Below, piece after piece: positions 10,641-20,910 of a DNA stretch of 64,000 nucleotides; position 1 is the first letter of the stretch, and every line of letters begins with the position of its first letter. A program made the position numbers and the translations under genes. The notes beneath the pieces are model-generated. The model did no database searches and had not been told where the DNA came from. It was given only the letters and a program-made list of their open reading frames with translations. Origin of the DNA: Rhabdophis nuchalis (Eukaryota; Chordata; Lepidosauria; Squamata; Natricidae); assembly GCA_039707465.1 (NCBI GenBank), contig CM077652.1, positions 38,329,118-38,393,117 of the forward strand. Direction: 5' to 3'.

Positions 10641-11861
10641 AGGATAAAGTCAGTCGCTTCTGGTTCCCAAGGTTGGGCCCAGCAGAATGGCAAGCAGTCT
10701 GTGGACATCAATGGGTGGCAGAGCCGCAGGAGGTGGGCCTTGCTGTGGGAAAGGCTCAGTGCCCTCTGGCCAGTCCTCGGATCAAGGCCCCGCTCTCCTT
10801 GTGACTGGCAGCATGAAGGGATGGTCCAAGAATGAGGCAATTCACCCTTGCAAGAAGCAGGCCTCCTCCAGGACGGAATTCCAGCCGTTTCCTTATTCAA
10901 GAAGCTGCTGGGAGGATGAAGACTTGGGGGCTGACAACTGTTTCCCCACCCCCTGGCCAGCCCAGAGGCCAACGAGCTTCTGCGTCCTACAGCTGCTGTT
11001 CCACCGAAAGGAATGATGCAGAGCGAACTGGCGGGCTGAGTCTGCTGCCCGCTCTTCTTCTAGAGGACTGGAACATTTGCCTTGGCCAGAAGATCCTGTG
11101 CCATTTAACTTGGCATTGGGGTCTCCTGAAGCTCCCTGTCTGGAACGTCTTGGCACCTGTGAGCCCTGATCTCCTGCCCCGAAGCAGGGGGTCTTCTTCC
11201 TAAAACCCAGCCACCGCTGCCCAGCTGAGGCTCCCCCTGAGGAGCCTTTCCAAGTGGGAAGGCAGAACCCATGGGGCAAACTGAGGGCGTGGGGGAGTTG
11301 AGCAGTGGGGGCGGGCTGTATATTCCCAGGCCCCGGAAGGGAGGCTGCGGGAGGCTGCAAGCGCTTCTCTTGCAGCTGAGACCCACAGAAAGCCTCTGGC
11401 CCAGATGTGGCTCTCTTGGCAGGTTTCTCTGGCTTCTGGAGCCCTCGGGGGGTTTGCAGCTTTCTGAATTGGCTGCTTCCAGGTTCTCTTGGCCTGCCCA
11501 CATTTGCTCTTGTCAATTAACTTTATTAAATCTTTGTGTGTCCAATCGTACGTGGCCAAGAAACAATATTCTATAACCTTTCTACGTTCTAAAGCGTTCA
11601 GGGACTGCTGTAAAGCAGAGCTTCCAACATTGGCAACTTTAAGACGTGGATTATCCCAGAATTCCCAGCTGGCAGCGCTATCACCTGTTACGGCATCCTG
11701 CAGTCAAAGGATTGTGATTTACAAACTTTTTGCCGTTTTCCAGCAAAATTTCCGTTGGACAAACTGTTTCATTTAACAATCTTAGTGATTCACTTAAAGG
11801 TTACTGTAAACATTGTCATAAATAGGGTCTGACTCAACAGACACCTTATGATCGACACTCC
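10641..11861. other. Unassigned intergenic stretch with repeat scraps
   Basis: No gene is recognised. Overlapping open frames of 90-240 codons occur on both strands, but none has homology or splice-site support that I can see. A fragment of the palindromic foldback family ('CATTGGCAACTTTAAGAC') lies at about 11629-11646. A partial copy of the mariner-type family ('TTAGTGATTCACTTAA') lies at about 11783-11798. Confidence 0.4.
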
Positions 11862-12562
11862 AGCCACCACAACAACCACCCTGTGAGGTAGGCTGGAATG
11901 AGATAGAGCCATGATGGCGAACCTATGGCACGGAAGCCACAGGTGGCACGCGAAGCCATTTCTGAGGGCACGCGAGGCATTGCCCTGTCAGCTCCAGCGT
12001 CCATGAGCCAGCTGATTTTCGGCCTTGATTTTCAGCCATTTTTTGCCCTCCTGAAGCCTCCAGAGGGAGAAAAATGGCTCAACGGGGCAATCTGGAAGTC
12101 CATTTCTGAACTTCTGGTTTGTGTGTTGGGCCTTTTTTCACCCTCCCCAGGCTCCTAGGAAGCTTCTGGAGCCTCGGGAGGACGGAAAATGGACCTACCG
12201 GGCCCACCGGAAGTCAGAAAAGGGGCTGTTTCCGGCCGCTGGGGGAGGCCATTTTTGCCCTCCCCAGGGTCCAAAGAAGCCGTGTGTACATGTGCTGGAC
12301 AGCACGGGGTGTCACACATGTATTCTCAGGGGACACGGCATGGGAGGCATGAAAGTATGGGGGTGGGCACACGAGCGTGCACAATAGCGCGAGTGTGTGT
12401 GTGCTTTAGGCACCCGAGGCGAAAAAGGTTCGCCATCATTGAGATAGAGGGACTGGCCCAAAGTCACCCAGCTGGCTTTCCTACCTGAAACAGGACTAGC
12501 TCATAGTCTCCTGGTTTCTAGCCTGGGGCCTTCACCAGTAGACCAGACTGGCTCTCTCAAAC
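11862..12562 (-). mobile_element. tRNA-derived SINE, split by a hAT element
   Basis: SINE halves at about 11862-11908 and 12442-12562 join into a copy of the family seen at 7.0, 29.9 and 32.3 kb. The halves read 'CCTGTGAGGTAGGCTGGAAT', then 'GACTGGCCCAAAGTCACCCA' and 'TTTCTAGCCTGGGGCCTTCA' on the plus strand. The element is on the minus strand. The interruption is exact (next entry). Confidence 0.7.
11909..12441. mobile_element. hAT-type non-autonomous element (533 bp) with perfect 8-bp duplication
   Basis: Termini 'CCATGATGGCGAACCT' and the inverse of 'AGGTTCGCCATCATTG' match at 15 of 16 positions. The flanking 8-bp duplication AGATAGAG (11901-11908 and 12442-12449) is perfect. The interior holds repeated 'GGCACGCGA'-type words. 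Open frames inside are chance, with no transposase recognised. It was probably mobilised by a hAT transposase encoded elsewhere. Confidence 0.85.
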
Positions 12563-12621
12563 CTACTTCAAACAGTGGTTGAAAGGGAAGCACCTGACGG
12601 ATGAATCAGCGATATTGACCT

Positions 12622-13029
12622 TGTTGGGGATTTCCCCTTTGGGAGACAGAAAGTTGTGCATTGGAATGTGCAGCTAGAGAAAACGTTGCTAGTAGACACA
12701 CGAATGGAGTCTCAGACACTGCGAGTAAAAACAAGTAGCTTTACTTGCGATGTAAAACTAACTACTGCTTCACAAGCAGTGATAGTAGATATTGAATCAA
12801 ATACAGTCCTTAACTCACAAACAATTGCTTACAGTTGCAATCCACGACTCTTCCTTGTTCAATCAGTCAGTCAATCAGTCAGTCAGTGAGCGATCAAGCA
12901 GAGAGCGAGAGAGCAGCGCTCCTGGCTTCCTCTTATTGTTGAGTTAATTACAGCTGCTAATTACATTCAAGCATTTAAAGTAACAAAGACCATTTGTTAT
13001 CATGGTTTATATATATTGCCTATCCAACA
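12622..13029 (-). mobile_element. Solo-LTR-like unit (408 bp)
   Basis: The unit runs TGTTGG to CCAACA, so it has short inverted TG/CA ends as LTRs do. On the minus strand it has a TATATATAAA box near its start. It contains a short GACT-type repeat (about 12864-12888). No second copy or internal coding region is in the window and I found no clear target duplication, so solo LTR is a structural inference. Family not determined. Confidence 0.45.
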
Positions 13030-13529
13030 CTAGGAGTATCCTCCTAGCAGACCTGGCTAAGCAGCCTGAAAAAGGAGCAAAAAGCAAAGCAAAGCCTTTG
13101 AAGCAGAAGTGAAGCTTCCGTGAGGCCTCTGCAAGCGATGGCAACACATTGGCATTGTAACCCCAAAGCCACAACGTGTGTGGGAGGCTTTCACATTGGC
13201 AGCAAGTGCAAGACTGTGGCAGAAGGCATCCTCAGACCCCACCCCCATCAATGAAAAGAGGCGCCCTAGTGTGGCAAAGCCTGGCACAAAAAGCCCCTCT
13301 CCCCCAGGGGAAACGTCTGCTGGCAGAGCGACCGGCAGACGCAGGAAGATACATAGGGGAGCCTGTGCCACTCCTTCTCCAGACAGGAAGAGCTCCTCAG
13401 CAACCAGGGAATGGACCGGAGCTCGGGGGCCTCCAGGAGCAGGTGGGATTTCTGCTTCTCCTGGCCAGAGGACAAAGGGGAGACCGTAGGAAGGTCCTGA
13501 TTTCATATTAAGAGGAATAGAAAGTCATA
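13030..13529. other. Unassigned intergenic stretch
   Basis: GC-richer than its neighbours, with overlapping open frames on both strands (up to 149 codons on the minus strand). None resembles a known protein and no splice context was identified. Confidence 0.35.
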
Positions 13530-13820
13530 CAGTTAGTCCTTGACTTACGACCATTCGTTTAGAAACCCCTCAAAGTTACAATGGGAGTGAAAAAAAAGAT
13601 GACATATGACTGGACCTCGCACTTCCAACCATCGTGGCATCCCCAGGGTCACGTGATCATCATTTGGGACTCCCCAGCTGGCTTCCAGCAAGGAAAGTCA
13701 ACAGGGGACGCTGGATTCACGTATCAGCCACGTCACTCACTGAATAACGGCAGTGGTTCGCTTAACAACTCTGGCAAAAAAGATCAAAAATCGATTCACT
13801 TAAGAGCTGCCTTGCTTAGG

Positions 13821-15351
13821 CGGAAAGATGGCGTTCTCTTTGTTCCCAGGACAGAACTTTTCTTTTTTGGAAATAAGCATTCCTTTATTTTAACAAAATT
13901 AGGCTAACTTCAAAATATATAAGAAAAGGACCTGCTCTGGTGTCTTTTGGTGCTCTCCCCCTTCGTGAAACCTTCTGCTTTTGTTTGGAAAGTTTTTTCC
14001 TTTTTTCCTTTTTCTCTCTGGACGTTGCAAATTTAACTTGAACTACAGCTGCTTTTGTCTCGGACTTCACAGACTGCCCGCCCAACAGCGCCATTTTTTT
14101 TCTTTCTTCTCTACGCACCAACACTTAAAACTTTAATTATGGCATCGAGGAAACCCCCATCTGGGAAACCAAGCTCTGCTCCAGCATCTACAAAACCCAG
14201 CCCATCCTCACAACGAAAGATTTCAGCTTTGTTAGAGAAGGAAACAGAGGTAGAGGATCCTAAGTCACCAAGCCCTCAGCCATTAAACGTAGAGGATATG
14301 TTTCAAAGAATAATGAATGAAATGCAACAAATCCAGAAAGACAATTTAAGCACAAGATTGGAATTATTGGAGGCGCAAAGAGAAATAACAAATAATAAAC
14401 AAAAAATTGTGGGGCTGGAAGGGGGGGCGGTTGAGATGAAGGAAGAGATAAAAGACTTTAAGAAAGAACTTACAGATATTACTGGTCAAATGTCTAAAAT
14501 TGATTTTGAACGCTTGTCTTTCTTTTTAAGATTTCAGAACGTTCCAGAATTACCAAATGAAAATTTAAAAGAGGTGATGGCTACTATGTTAGCGGATTAT
14601 ATTAAGAAAGATAAGGAATTTATTTGGGGGGATATTGATTTGATTTATAGAATTAACTCAGCATTTGCCAGAATAAATGAGGTACCCAGAGAGATACATA
14701 TTAAATTTATAAGAAGGTCAATGAGGGACGAGATACTGAGAGCGCAAAGAAGGGGCCCTTTGATGTATCAGCAAAACGAGGTGGCCATATTGAAGCAGAT
14801 CCCAAAGAAAATACGAGATATAAGAAGGAATTATTCCTTCTTAACAAAAAAAAATATTCAAAAAGGGGGTGTGGTTCAAGTGGTTGATGCCGGAAGGGAT
14901 GCTGGTATTCTGGGAGGGAGGAAGAGTTAGAATCAAAACAGTTGAAGAGGCGCAGAATTTTCTTAAAAAACACTCCTCAATCCTGGATGATGATGAGATG
15001 GGAACGGGAGGGGCCGCAGGGCCGCCTGCTGGTGGGGGGGAGGAGGAAGAGACTATAGCAAAGAGGCTCAGATCGCAAAAATAATTTGTTATATATTTTT
15101 TTTATGATGGTAATTCCTGTACGGATGTCAATATTACAAAGTAATTGAATGTATAAAATAATATGAAAATTTATGATTTTAAAATGTATGTACCCCTTCT
15201 TTTTTAATATTTTTTTTAATGGAATATGTATGAAGACTCGGAGGCGGTCATCAAACCCGATGTGGAAGTTCCAAAATATTATCTAATACCTTATTTACCC
15301 CTTTCCTGCTATAAATTGTTAAAACCAATAAAACTTTTTCAAAAAAAAAAA
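13821..15351 (+). mobile_element. ORF1-only L1 element (HAL1-like), copy A
   Basis: A complete insertion with a perfect 19-bp target-site duplication, AAGAGCTGCCTTGCTTAGG (13802-13820 and 15352-15370). Order: short 5' region starting with an AAGATGGCG motif (YY1-like, as in L1 promoters), one ORF1 (14139-15084), about 260 bp of 3' sequence, 'AATAAAACTTTTTC', then a poly-A tail. There is no endonuclease or reverse-transcriptase frame, and the ORF1-to-tail distance is too short to hold one. Copy B at 47756-49944 has the same plan. The duplication and tail show L1-type target-primed integration in trans. Confidence 0.85.
14139..15084 (+). pseudogene. L1 ORF1-type RNA-binding protein, one frameshift
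   Basis: L1 ORF1p is a trimeric nucleic-acid chaperone that coats the element's RNA. Here the frame has a low-complexity Pro/Ser N-terminus, a coiled coil at roughly residues 45-125, an RRM-like segment starting 'FFLRFQNVPE', and a C-terminal domain with 'EVPREIHIKFIRRS' and 'NEVAILKQIPKKIR'. A one-base excess in a G run near 14867-14871, by comparison with copy B, moves translation out of frame. The coding sequence resumes at 14869 in the next frame and ends 'AKRLRSQK'. The start is set by alignment with copy B. An in-frame ATG at 14055 lies upstream. Confidence 0.85.
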
Positions 15352-15370
15352 AAGAGCTGCCTTGCTTAGG

Positions 15371-15699
15371 GACAGGTTTTCTGGCCCCAACCATGGTCAG
15401 AAGTTGAAGGTTGCCTACATGAACTTCTCTCCCTGGGCCCGCTTGCAAAGCGCCTCTAGGGAACGGAGACCTGGAGGGATGTGCTGCTTCCTGTCTCCTC
15501 TCTGGTGCGTTTTGGTTCTCGAAGCGCTGAAACGGGATGTTGGCGGAGAGGGTGGTGGGAGCAGAGGTTAAGAAAGAGGCTTACAAATGAAGGGCTTTTG
15601 CAGATGCCTTGGTGCTGGATTTAGAAGAACCTTTCAAGGGAACTGAGACACGAATGGGAAATCTAATCAAAGGTAGTGAATTACAATTTTTACGTGAGT
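15371..15699. other. Unassigned stretch, including the end of the split miniature element
   Basis: After the last bases of the mariner-type element (to about 15418) no gene or repeat is recognised. Confidence 0.35.
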
Positions 15700-15915
15700 T
15701 TTAAGATTATTATTGAGAGATGTTAACCAAAAACATGAAAATAGAAGATCAAACACAATTGTTCGATAAAGGGGATTTTAAGATTAAGAAGAAAGTTGAA
15801 TATCTACTTATCACTGTGACAAATATGAATTGTATGTCATTTCAAAATAACTATGTTAAAACAAGAATGAATGAAATTTTAAAAGATATGTTAAGATGGG
15901 AGAAACTACAATCCA
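15700..15915 (+). mobile_element. L1 ORF2 fragment
   Basis: The frame contains 'EYLLITVTNMNCMSFQNNYV' and 'EILKDMLRWEKLQ', matching the region just after the L1 reverse-transcriptase core. About 60 codons only, with no poly-A tail and no duplication visible, so it is a broken relic. It shows that an autonomous-type L1 has been active in this genome. Confidence 0.6.
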
Positions 15916-16324
15916 CTGTCATGGCTGACTGCACAGTCTGCTTGCAACCAGACAGCAGAAATGGGTGGGGGAGGGAAGGCACTGGAGTGGGAGGATCGCT
16001 GGGGAGGAAAGCTCTGGAATGCAAGTGGGGACAATCACACACACACGGTCACCAATTCGGACAATGTCCGAGGCAAAGAGATCGTTCTCAACAGGCCTGA
16101 GGAGAGGGGGGTGCAGCCGGTGCATTGTTCCAGGACCCATGGAGCTCAAAGGGGGTCCATGAAGTGGGATTAAAAAAAAATGTACATAACCAATTTTTTT
16201 TAAAGAAAAAATTGTGCCCCGTTTTGGGCCTAGTAGGCCTCCCTGCAGCTTCCTGGGAACAAAACAGGCTGTGGGGGGGGCACCCCCCACCCCCTTCCCG
16301 TATTGGGCCTAGTAGGCCCCACAC
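15916..16324. other. Unassigned stretch with internal repeat
   Basis: The near-palindromic word GGCCTAGTAGGCC occurs twice (about 16228 and 16306) within a segment that looks like two diverged halves of one repeat. No coding evidence. Confidence 0.35.
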
Positions 16325-16835
16325 AGGGTGGATAAAAATCAATGCTTTTTAAAAAAAAATAATCAGATTTTTAAAATTTTAAATCGGATTTTTTTATATA
16401 AAATGCTTTTTGAGGAAAATATGTTACCATCCAAAGGTTATTCCATCATGAAATAAAGATTAGTTTTTTAATTATGTAGAATAAGGCTGTATATGTTTAA
16501 TTTTTTTGGTAAATAAATTCCATTAATCCATTCACAATGCCATGCTCTTCCATAGGTTTTTGTAAGATTATTGGGCAGTTTCTCTGCCTACAATATATTA
16601 TCACAGATGCTTGGTTTACTTTTGCTGTTCTCAAAATTGAATTTGACTCAGCAGAGATCACATGCTACTTCTTCACAGCAAAAATGTTATAACATGAACA
16701 GAGTTGAAAAAAAGACCTTAATCCTAACTTCTACAAACCTATGAATACAGAATCAACCCCTTCAGTGCTAACTTTCAAGAAGTTCAGTGAATAGAATAGA
16801 AACAATGTTTTTTTTATTGTTTGGAGTGGAATAGA
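16325..16835. mobile_element. AT-rich DNA-transposon-derived repeat
   Basis: The left end has alternating 'AATCAGATTTTTAAA' and 'TTAAATCGGATTTTTTT' words, followed by a long AT-rich body with stops in every frame. I recognise the pattern as a dispersed reptile DNA-transposon relic, possibly hAT, but no terminal repeats or duplication could be confirmed at the right end. Confidence 0.4.
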
Positions 16836-16859
16836 TCTGCACAAGAAGAAAGTGAAACT

Positions 16860-18901
16860 AAGTGTGAGGAGGATGGGGCAAGCAGACCTAGACCGGTGCC
16901 GAAGACATCCTCGAACTCCTTAAGGAGCTCCTTGGTGCATTCATCATGAACGGCATTGATTCCGGTCACCCACAGGCCCAGGGATTCGAACTAGTCTAAG
17001 CCTAGGAGGCACTGCAGGGCTCTTCTGACCACTGTCACAGGAAGCAGTCCATCAAAGGAATTGCACTCAGAAAGTGCATTGGCCCCGAACCGGGATTCGG
17101 TTCCCCGGTAGTCACTCAGGCGTAGGTCTGGAACCCTCAGCTTGTGCCTCTTCAGCCTTCTTTTTTTTTTTTTATTGTAAAAGTTTTTCAAATACAATTT
17201 TTCAATACAATTTCCCCCCCTCTAATCCCGCCCTCCTCCCCCCTCCCCGGAGCTTCCCAGAGCTGGATACAGGGTATCAGACTTTCAAATCTGCTTATTT
17301 AAAATTGCCTATTACAATCAAACATTCTAAAAGAAAAGGAGAAAAAGAAAAGAAAAAAAAAACTATAGCTATATTAATGTTTTTCCTCCGAAACAAACAC
17401 AATATTTAAACAATCTGTATCTATGAACATTAATAATAAACCTTTTCCCTAGTAAGCTATAACAAGTTTATCTGATCCATACCTGTTTTATATAAAGCTT
17501 ATCCAATTCCTCCGTTCCAACAAATATTTGTCATGTGATTGATCCTTTAAATACGCAGAGATCTTAGCCATCTCTGCCAGATTTGAAACCTTAAAAATCC
17601 ATTCCTCTACCGTACCTAGATCCTCCTTTTTCCAATACTGTGCTACAAGCAATCTTGCAGCAGTTATTAGGTTCAATATTAACCTTGTTTCAACAACAGT
17701 ACAATTTGTGGTTATACCCAGTAAAAAAAAGTTGCGGATGGTATTACACTTAGCATATTTCAATTTCTCTTCAGCCTTCTTTAGTGTAGCCCAGGACATA
17801 ATGGTCAGTGATGACCCTGTGTCAATCTCCATGGAGCATTGAGATCTCTCAAGGAGGATAGTGACTCTCAGCTTTTTGTTCCGTGGGGTGCGTGCTTGAC
17901 CGAAGGTGGTCTGGAAGGTTGCGCCGGGTTCTGCCCCAGGCTCCTTTGGCTGTGGCTGCCATGCCCCTTGTTTTGGCAGTCTCAGGTGTGCAGGTTGGTC
18001 CTTTGGTTATTGGGTGCTGCAGGGAATTCGCTTCTGCAGACCCTGGTGATGTACCCCTTTCGTTCGCAGTGCTAGCGGTGCCTCCATAGCTTGCGCAAGG
18101 CAGGAAATGCATTTCAAATTTCCATGCTGATTCTTTGCGGCCAGTGTGCATGCGGTAGAGGTCATCCTTGCTGTCTGAAGCTTCTGGCTCCATAGTCTCG
18201 CGATGCACCTCCACAGTTTTGCATGCACTCTTTGGGCTGCTTTACCTCTGTAGTGTTTCCATCAACTCAGTAGCTGTAGCTTTGCTAGGGCGATTTGTAG
18301 AGTGAGGTTTGTCTTGGCAAGCAACCTCCTCTGTAAACCAATGTCCTGAACACTGCAAATGATTCTGTCCAGCAATAGCTCATCTAAGTCCCTGAATTCG
18401 CAATAAGCCGCAGCCTTTCAAAGTGCGGCAACATATTGATTGATCATTTCTCCTTCCTGCTGGTTGCGGAGGTTGAATTTGTGTCTCCGCATGTATTTAG
18501 ATGGTCTGGGAGCATAGTGTGGCCACAGTGTCTATTGTAGGACCAACCACGTGACTGACTGGATCGGCGTTGGTTTGGACAAGTCTTTAGCAGTCTCGAA
18601 CAAATCTGGTTCGCAGTAGCTCGGGAACATTGCTTTCTTCCGGCCAACGGACAGGCCTAAGAGGCCGTTGGCTTCGCGGAAGCATTCATACCTCATCATA
18701 GATGAGTCCCAGTGCCCGGTGGCTGGGTTGTACGGAGCTGGTGGGGTCTGCATAGTCATCTTGTCTTGGCAAACAGATTTGAATTTGCTGCTTTAAGATG
18801 GCTGCTCGATGCCGTGCTTCGCTCTGGGTTGGATTGACTCGCTGGATTGTTTTTGCTCTTTTTGGTGCTTGGTTGCCTTCCAATCCCACCTTTGTTGCCA
18901 G
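16860..18901 (-). mobile_element. Gypsy-type LTR retrotransposon interior (gag-protease), split by L1
   Basis: Minus-strand order: primer-binding-like TGGCAACAAAGG just after the LTR (18901-18890), gag (about 18760-18530, with 'REANGLLGLSVGRKKAMF'), a degraded nucleocapsid region, then an aspartic protease with 'MEIDTGSSLTIMSWATL' (about 17832-17780; DTG is the catalytic triplet). The protease continues at 17147-16860 beyond an L1 insertion and includes 'LLGLD'. Reverse transcriptase and integrase are absent; the element is cut off at about 16860. Frameshifts show it is not functional. Confidence 0.7.
17164..17766 (-). mobile_element. L1 LINE 3' end inserted in Gypsy protease, 16-bp duplication
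   Basis: A 5'-truncated L1. The minus strand encodes the ORF2 C-terminus ('WKKEDLGTVEEWIFKVSNLA'), then a 3' UTR and a poly-A tail (T run at 17164-17173 on the plus strand). It is flanked by a perfect 16-bp duplication CTCTTCAGCCTTCTTT (17148-17163 and 17767-17782). The flanking Gypsy protease frame is continuous when the insertion is removed. The perfect duplication indicates a relatively recent event. Confidence 0.88.
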
Positions 18902-19280
18902 TGTTAGATCGGGTGAGTGGATGAGGCAGACTCAGGCTTCAGCAACAAAATAGCTCTTTATTAAGTGACAACTATGTACAATCCATCAAAGGCTCTGTCT
19001 GGCAGCAGCCCTTTTAAAGGGAGCTGTCAGACCATTCGACCAATCAGATTTGAGTATTGTTCCCGCCGGAACAGAGGACCTTGGTGGAAACTACCATGCT
19101 GTCTGTCAGTATGTAACAGAACCTGTTTGGACAGAATGGCACCTCCAGCTGCTGGCCCAGCAAACCATCTTTTATGGTGGTCCGGAGGGATGATGGGCTT
19201 CATGAACTGTAGGGTGAATCCTTGATCTAAGCTCACACGGAGGGACATGGAAGTGCAGAGCATCCTAGGAGGGCCTGAAA
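18902..19280 (-). mobile_element. Gypsy-type 5' LTR (right boundary uncertain)
   Basis: The internal boundary is clear: TGTTAG on the plus strand (TAACA on the minus strand) next to the primer-binding-like site. On the minus strand an AATAAA signal lies at about 18955. The outer end could not be fixed because the second LTR is missing and no duplication was found. 19280 is an estimate. Confidence 0.45.
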
Positions 19281-19381
19281 CAAACATGTGCCCAGGGGTA
19301 GAAGATCCAGAAGAAGGATGGCTGATGGATCCAGCACCAGGAATCAGGACCTAAACTTCCATGATCAAGAATCCCAGTCCC

Positions 19382-19657
19382 AGAATCCCAGGGATACTGT
19401 TACTTTAAAAGAAATGTATATTATGATTTATATATGTTAATTAATCTAGAAGATGGGGTTAATGGGATATTGTTACTTTAAGAGAAATTTATATTGTGAT
19501 TCTTGGGAGGAGAGGGGGTACAATATTTGTATGAGAAACTTATTTTAAGACGGGGGGAGGGGAGGGGGCACAGTACTTGTATGTGATTTATATTATATGT
19601 TGGGGGGGGGGAAGGGGGGAAAACTTGTTTGTATAAAACTTTTTCAATTAAAAAAAA
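19382..19657 (+). mobile_element. L1 3'-UTR-only insertion with 15-bp duplication
   Basis: A very short L1 insertion, with only 3' UTR and a poly-A tail. It ends 'AAAACTTTTTCAATTAAAAA', the tail motif also seen at the ends of the two ORF1-only elements. It is flanked by a perfect 15-bp duplication AAGAATCCCAGTCCC (19367-19381 and 19658-19672). It contains a G-rich tract at about 19598-19620. Confidence 0.8.
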
Positions 19658-19672
19658 AAGAATCCCAGTCCC

Positions 19673-20684
19673 CAAAATAGTCTCTTGTAAAGTGTTGTTG
19701 TGATTTCTCACAACAAAATGAATTCCTTTCTCTGGAACATGTGTAGGATATGAGGTGGGCAAGCGGGGAGAAAAGGGTCTGCTGGGAGAAGTGTGCAACA
19801 GGTGTATAATGCAGCGTGTAAGAGATCCTCCACTTTATAGCTTGCTGTTTCATTTGCTGCTGTCACTTCTCGCTCTCTTTTTCACAATGGGACAGCTGGG
19901 AAAGGAGCTGCAAGGCAACTTTGGGTAATGATCTGATTACTAATTTAGAGGAGCCTCTGCTTACATTGGGAACTTCATGGGGATCAGTGATGTGTAGCTC
20001 TAATTAGTTGTGCTGGATCTGAGAACAGGAGTAGAAGGATAAGGGCATCCAAGCTGTGATTCAAAACCGTGCAATTGTGAAGTGTTTGCAATTGGTGGCA
20101 AGCGGGGAGGCAGTCAGACTCAAACCGTGAGGTGATGGTGTGACAGCCCAAGTGAACTTTGGCTTTTTGGCACATGCTCAGGAACTGGCACAGAACGGCT
20201 GTGGGAGGAGCAGCCAGCTGGGGGTCTCAAAAGGTTTGCCCTGGGTCAGCCACTCAAGTGGAGTATCGGCCCTCTTGTCCGTTTCTCACAGTTGTTTGAT
20301 GTACACAATGAACAGCTCCCAATGGAAGGACAACCATGTTGACTCTTGCACCTAGTGTGCCTGCTGAAGGAACGCGCAATCCTAGGCAGCCAAACAGCAA
20401 TAACATTGCAGGTTCTTGGCTTTCCACAGACTAAAACAAACAGACAAACAATTAGCTCCCAATGGAAGGACAACCATGTTGATTCTTGTACCTTTTTTGA
20501 GATCAAAATAATTATATTTTTATTCTTGCCATGTGAAGGTGGTTGTAAGGTACTGGACTCTTGGTTCTTGCGTTAGAGGTTATTGATGAGGTAAAGCACC
20601 TCAAACCTATATTTCAGCTCCCCCACTGCCCAGATGAGAGAGAGGTTTGGTGGGGATGGTGTAGCATCATGTTGGGAGGGCCAG
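19673..20684. other. Unassigned stretch with a 40-bp direct repeat
   Basis: No gene is recognised. A 40-bp segment starting AGCTCCCAATGGAAGG occurs at 20314-20353 and again at 20454-20493 with three or so differences, 140 bp apart. This is a local duplication of unknown origin. Confidence 0.45.
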
Positions 20685-20910
20685 CTGGTGACTGCGTGGT
20701 GGTGCATCGGTTAGAATGCAGTCCTTCAGGCCACTTCTGCAGACTGCCAGCTGCCAGCAGTTCAATTCTCACTGACTCAAGATTCACTCAGCCTTCCATT
20801 CTTCCAAGATTGGTGAAATGAGGACCAAGATTGTTGGGAGGAGCCAATATGCTGACTCTGTATACCTCTTAGAGCATAAAGCACTCTGATGCAGTATATA
20901 AATGTGTTAT
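20685..20910 (+). mobile_element. tRNA-derived SINE, second family
   Basis: A tRNA-like head with 'GCATCGGTTAGAATGCAGT' and 'AGCAGTTCAATTCTCACTGA' (A-box- and B-box-like). The body has 'TTCACTCAGCCTTCCATTCT' and 'AATATGCTGACTCTGTATAC'. The tail is 'GTATATAAATGTGTTATTGC'. A second copy, inverted, is at 53160-53398. Confidence 0.7.

Larger units (their letters stand above)
13530..15418 (+). mobile_element. Tc1/mariner-type miniature element, split by an L1 element
   Basis: The left part is 13530-13820, beginning 'CAGTTAGTCCTTGACTTACG' next to a TA. The right part is about 15352-15418, ending 'CAGAAGTTGAAGG'. The halves are separated by the L1-derived element at 13821-15351. The duplicated 19-bp target lies within this repeat, so the order of events is certain: this element first, the L1 second. 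Confidence 0.6.

Noticed and set aside
16226..16320. GGCCTAGTAGGCC word repeated twice and again near 50779 in the ZNF598 5' region
   Set aside because: A 13-base near-palindrome seen three times is suggestive but no binding factor or larger shared context was found.
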